A DNA stretch of 64,000 nucleotides from positions 3,836,501 to 3,900,500 of the forward strand of contig NZ_CP061336.1 of assembly GCF_005473905.2 (NCBI RefSeq). Direction: 5' to 3'. A program made the position numbers and the translations under genes. This stretch comes from Ruminiclostridium herbifermentans (GTDB lineage: Bacteria; Bacillota; Clostridia; Acetivibrionales; DSM-1351). This document shows, one piece after another, positions 61,062 to 64,000 of this stretch. Under the pieces are notes generated by a model. That model searched no databases, was not told where the DNA came from, and saw only the letters and a list, made by a program, of their open reading frames with translations. Each line of letters starts with the position of its first letter. Position 1 is the first letter of the stretch.

Positions 61062-63005
61062 TTAATCGGCGGTATTCCGTGCAGATAACACAATGCCAGT
61101 CAGCACAAAACAGACGCATGGAAGTGCTACACCATTACCCCACATTTTGTACTCAGCTGAATCGGAATGGGGGTTGTTAAGCCATTTAATAATTTGCTTT
61201 CTTGTTTTCGGCTTGCTACTCTTACCCATGATTTTGCGATGGGTTTCCCAAACCTCCGTCCAGAATGAAATTTCATCTTCTGTAGGATTTTCCGTACCAA
61301 GGTCATCACACCAATCATCCGGGAAGCCTTGCAATCTTGCACATTCTGTTGGTGTAAGCCTTCGGACGATATAATTTGGCTCATCGTTTTTCTTGACTGT
61401 AATAAGCATATCGTTTGATGCATCCTGACCGTTAAAACCACTTGGATGTGCACCTGCAGAAATCGTACCGCTGATATTTTGATAAGGTTGTGCCACAGCC
61501 GATGGGCCTTGAGCATTTAATGTTGAAGCAACACTGTCTTCTGTTATCCCTAAATTTCTAGCAAAATTCTGTCCGCAGTTAAAGGTTTCACGATCAATTG
61601 CATACACAACACCATGTCGATCCACTGTATTAAGAGTAAAACTCATATTATCATTTATGCCAGCTCCTTGAGGACCGTTTTTATCCTGTCTTCCAATCAT
61701 AGAGCCTTGAAGAGCAACTACAGCAATACCACCTTGATTACATCCCGGATTTCCACCATTAGCATCGATGGTTCGAGAAGTATCCGCTTTATATACACCG
61801 CTGTGAGGATTGCTTGACTGCATAGAGTTGCTCTTATCAGAACAGATGCCAAATGCAGTAGGCACAAAAACGGTCTGGTCATTGTTGCATCCAAGGGTCG
61901 CAGATTTATTATCTTGAATTAACGCACCTTTTCCGCCACCTTCACACCCGGAACGAATTTTTAGGGTCTTTGGAGTCTCATTTAATGATACAGCCGCTGG
62001 TACGACTCCTGCCCTTAACGTTGGTGAAATTTCCTCCTCATATCCAATACTACGACTATCAGATGAATGTTCTGTGCAGAATCCAGCAGTTGTTACAAAA
62101 GGTTGGTTATTACCACCCTTCCCATATGTAGCGGATACAGTTGGTGCTACATCAACGGGGCCTTTGTATCGTGTATCTTGACTGTGGTTTTCAAACAGTA
62201 CACAAGGCGGATGATTTGCTTTTGCTCTAAGTGTTGCCGTCTTATCATCAAGCACATCGATGCGTTGTCCACCTTGATCGTTTAAGCATACAGTGCCTGT
62301 CTTTCTAGTGCAGTTTTTAGCATTTCCGGCAGTTCTTTGCCACGGGCTGCCGCTCGGCGTAAAATCCCTTGGCATGCCTTCGGACTCAAATAGTATTTCT
62401 CCGGCACATCTGTCTGCAAAATCTGCGACAAGGTAGATTCTACGACGACGTTGGGGTACTCCGAAATATTGCGCATCGATAGTTCGGTAAGCCACACTCC
62501 ATCCGTCTCCCATATAGATGTCAGCGTATGGCCATCGACCTTTTTCAGGTAAAGGCACCGAGGTGTTCGGCTCTTTGACGCTGATGACCGTTTCGAGGAC
62601 TGCCTTGAAGTCTTCCCCTTTATTTGATGAGAATGCACCGGGGACATTTTCCCAGACTGCGTACCTTGGATATTGTCCATTGGTCTTACACCTCATTTCC
62701 TTGATAATTCGGATTGCTTCATAAAAAAGGACGGATTGCTCTCCGTCCAGACCAGCTCTTTTACCCGCCACACTCATATCCGTGCAGGGAGAGCCAAAGG
62801 TTATGATATCTACAGGCGGAAGCTCCGCGCCATTTAATTTGTTTATATCCCCATAATGCTTCATCTGAGGGATACGTTTAGTCGTAACCCGTATAGGAAA
62901 CGGCTCAATTTCAGATGCCCATAAAGGTTCGATGCCGCAAAGCAAACCACCTAGAGGAAAACCTCCGCTCCCATCAAAAAGGGAACCAAGTGTCAATTTA
63001 CTCAT
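61062..63005 (-). CDS. C5-cytosine DNA methyltransferase with repeat-rich specificity region
   Basis: 647 residues from the ATG at 63005 (GGAGG 9 nt upstream). Motif I LGSLFDGSGGFPLGG binds SAM; motif IV FGSPCTDMSVAGKRAG contains the catalytic Cys; motif VI ENVPGAFSS; motif VIII QRRRRIYLVAD; and near the C-terminus the motif X-like LTPTECARLQGFPDDW. Between motif VIII and the C-terminus (residues about 250-520) are eight or nine repeats of a T-(L/V/I)-x-A-type unit (ATLRA, PTVSA, PTLRA, ATLGC, RTIDA, FTLNT, STLNA, GTISA). This region would carry DNA recognition. Probably protects phage DNA from host restriction. Confidence 0.9.
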   Translation of the reverse strand: MSKLTLGSLFDGSGGFPLGGLLCGIEPLWASEIEPFPIRVTTKRIPQMKHYGDINKLNGAELPPVDIITFGSPCTDMSVAGKRAGLDGEQSVLFYEAIRIIKEMRCKTNGQYPRYAVWENVPGAFSSNKGEDFKAVLETVISVKEPNTSVPLPEKGRWPYADIYMGDGWSVAYRTIDAQYFGVPQRRRRIYLVADFADRCAGEILFESEGMPRDFTPSGSPWQRTAGNAKNCTRKTGTVCLNDQGGQRIDVLDDKTATLRAKANHPPCVLFENHSQDTRYKGPVDVAPTVSATYGKGGNNQPFVTTAGFCTEHSSDSRSIGYEEEISPTLRAGVVPAAVSLNETPKTLKIRSGCEGGGKGALIQDNKSATLGCNNDQTVFVPTAFGICSDKSNSMQSSNPHSGVYKADTSRTIDANGGNPGCNQGGIAVVALQGSMIGRQDKNGPQGAGINDNMSFTLNTVDRHGVVYAIDRETFNCGQNFARNLGITEDSVASTLNAQGPSAVAQPYQNISGTISAGAHPSGFNGQDASNDMLITVKKNDEPNYIVRRLTPTECARLQGFPDDWCDDLGTENPTEDEISFWTEVWETHRKIMGKSSKPKTRKQIIKWLNNPHSDSAEYKMWGNGVALPCVCFVLTGIVLSARNTAD

Positions 63006-63170
63006 CTGCATTCACCTCCGGTAGGTCACAATATCTGAATTTCGAACCATCTCTTAAAAGAAACACACCATCAGAATTTCCCACTTGCTCAATATACCTT
63101 TTTACAATGACATCACAGTACTTTTCATCCAGTTCAATGGTGTAGCAGATTCTATTTGTCTGCTCACAGG
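62998..63170 (-). pseudogene. DNA methyltransferase, C-terminal part, cut by IS21 insertion
   Basis: The last 57 codons of a gene: TCEQTNRICYTIELDEKYCDVIVKRYI is typical of the C-terminal SAM-binding part of adenine/N4-cytosine DNA methyltransferases (beta class; the usual wording is R.CyGiElDp.Y.dv...R). The frame continues to DGSKFRYCDLPEVNADE and a TAA overlapping the start of the C5 methyltransferase gene. Beyond 63170 it runs into the IS21 copy, and the rest lies past the window, so the gene is broken. Confidence 0.75.
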
Positions 63171-64000
63171 TATAAAGTTATAATTAATAATGTACAAATA
63201 ATATTAAATAAAAATGTACAAATGGTATGATTACAGGGTACAAAAGGAGGTACCCTAATGATTATCAAAAGTAGTATCATAACAGATTTAAATATTCAAA
63301 CTGTCAAGGATCTTTATAAGTTAAAACCATTTATGGAGGACACAACATTGAAGGTTAATAAAAGCCAGATCGCAAGGGAACTTGATGTCGATAGGCGTAC
63401 AGTTGATAAATACATTAATGGCTTTCATAAGGCCAAATCCAGAGAATGCGTGAATTGTATCACTGCTTACTATGACATTATCGCAGAGCTTCTATCTGAT
63501 AACAGCCAGCAGATATTTTATTACAGAAGAGTTTTATGGCAATACCTAGTAGACAATCATTCTTATGAAGGGTCTTATGTGAATTTCTGCTACTATCTAA
63601 GAAAATATCCTGAACTAGACTCATATTTCAAAAAAAGCAGACCTTCAAACGCAAATAACGTAACCATACGTTATGAAACAGGAATGGGTCAACAAGCACA
63701 ACTAGACTGGAAAGAGTCTATACGATTTACTCTTTCAACAGGTGAAATAATAGAAGTAAACATATTTGTATTATTGCTGTCATACTCACGTTTTAAAGTA
63801 TACAGGGTATCTCTATCAAAAACACAGGACATATTATTTTCATTCCTTGATGATGCGTTTAACACGTTTGGAGGTGTTCCAAGTGAGATTGTCACCGATA
63901 ATATGAAAACAGTTATGGATGAGCCAAGAACAAAGTATACAGAAGGGAAAATAAATATAAAATTTAAGCAGTTTGCGGATGATTATGGTTTTAAGGTGCA
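63171..64000 (+). mobile_element. Second IS21-family copy, cut by window edge
   Basis: Starts at 63171 with the same left end as the complete element (TATAAAGTTATAATTAATAA), then the AAGGAGGTACCCTA leader and istA. A few base differences from the copy at 41394 (for example GACACAACATTGAAG and AAAGTATAC) show they are not recent identical sisters. The right end and target duplication are outside the window. Confidence 0.9.
63258..64000 (+). CDS. istA: IstA transposase (second copy, partial)
   Basis: Open frame from ATG 63258 to the window edge (about 247 codons), aligned to the complete IstA with few substitutions, including the HTH and the first two active-site Asp motifs (QLDWKES and IVTDNMK). 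No frameshift is seen in the visible part. Confidence 0.9.
   Translation, partial: MIIKSSIITDLNIQTVKDLYKLKPFMEDTTLKVNKSQIARELDVDRRTVDKYINGFHKAKSRECVNCITAYYDIIAELLSDNSQQIFYYRRVLWQYLVDNHSYEGSYVNFCYYLRKYPELDSYFKKSRPSNANNVTIRYETGMGQQAQLDWKESIRFTLSTGEIIEVNIFVLLLSYSRFKVYRVSLSKTQDILFSFLDDAFNTFGGVPSEIVTDNMKTVMDEPRTKYTEGKINIKFKQFADDYGFKV

Overview
The window is low-GC DNA from a Firmicute, most likely an anaerobe of the class Clostridia. This rests on the AT-rich codon use, strong AAGGAGG-type ribosome sites, electron-transfer flavoprotein (ETF) genes, an Acr3-type arsenic operon, large serine recombinases and a Siphoviridae-type prophage of clostridial style. Almost every gene is on the minus strand. 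The host species cannot be named from this window alone.

Region 1 (1 to about 20.5 kb) is an uncharacterised biosynthetic cluster built around chorismate. A consensus promoter (20484-20512) precedes a run of minus-strand genes: an FMN-reductase-like flavoprotein, a glutamine-amidotransferase/chorismate-binding fusion, a cupin, a UbiD-type decarboxylase, an AroQ-type chorismate mutase, a quinone-reductase-like flavoprotein, a ketopantoate-reductase-like enzyme, an LpdD-like chaperone and UbiX. After an intrinsic terminator a second block follows: a second amidotransferase/chorismate-binding fusion, a PaaK-like CoA ligase, a BacA-like prephenate-processing enzyme, an acyl-CoA dehydrogenase homologue, a BacB-like bicupin, a thiamine-diphosphate enzyme and EtfB/EtfA. 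There is no NRPS or PKS. A LytTR regulator and a LoaP/NusG-type antiterminator (cut by the window edge) lie downstream and may control it. Both fusions carry PIAGT rather than PIKGT, which points to amination at C2 of chorismate (anthranilate or 2-amino-2-deoxyisochorismate), not aminodeoxychorismate.

Region 2 (20.5 to 28.2 kb) is a patchwork: a small frameshifted cassette (membrane-helix protein, YkgJ-like Cys-cluster protein, short hydrophobic protein), a PNPOx-like flavoprotein, a Fic protein, a lipoprotein, a secreted papain-fold-like protein, and debris of mobile elements (a truncated IS21-type end, a recombinase remnant, repeat-rich non-coding DNA).

Region 3 (28.2 to 36.8 kb) holds an arsenic operon arsR-arsD-arsA-DUF2703-acr3-arsC with its own promoter and operator, next to three overlapping serine-recombinase genes and a SHOCT-like gene.

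Region 4 (36.8 to 64 kb) is the late half of a prophage read from right to left: DNA methyltransferases, an amidoligase/cyclotransferase pair, large terminase, an AraC-type cargo gene, portal, ClpP-type protease, capsid, connectors, tail proteins with a textbook -1 frameshift signal, tape measure, distal tail, tail endopeptidase, tail glycoside hydrolase, holin and amidase. It looks damaged. A complete 2176-bp IS21-family element splits the tail endopeptidase gene with a 5-bp target duplication, a second copy cuts a DNA methyltransferase at the right edge, and the tape-measure gene has a frameshift. Four of the broken genes differ by one base in a homopolymer run, so sequencing error must be ruled out before they are called decayed.
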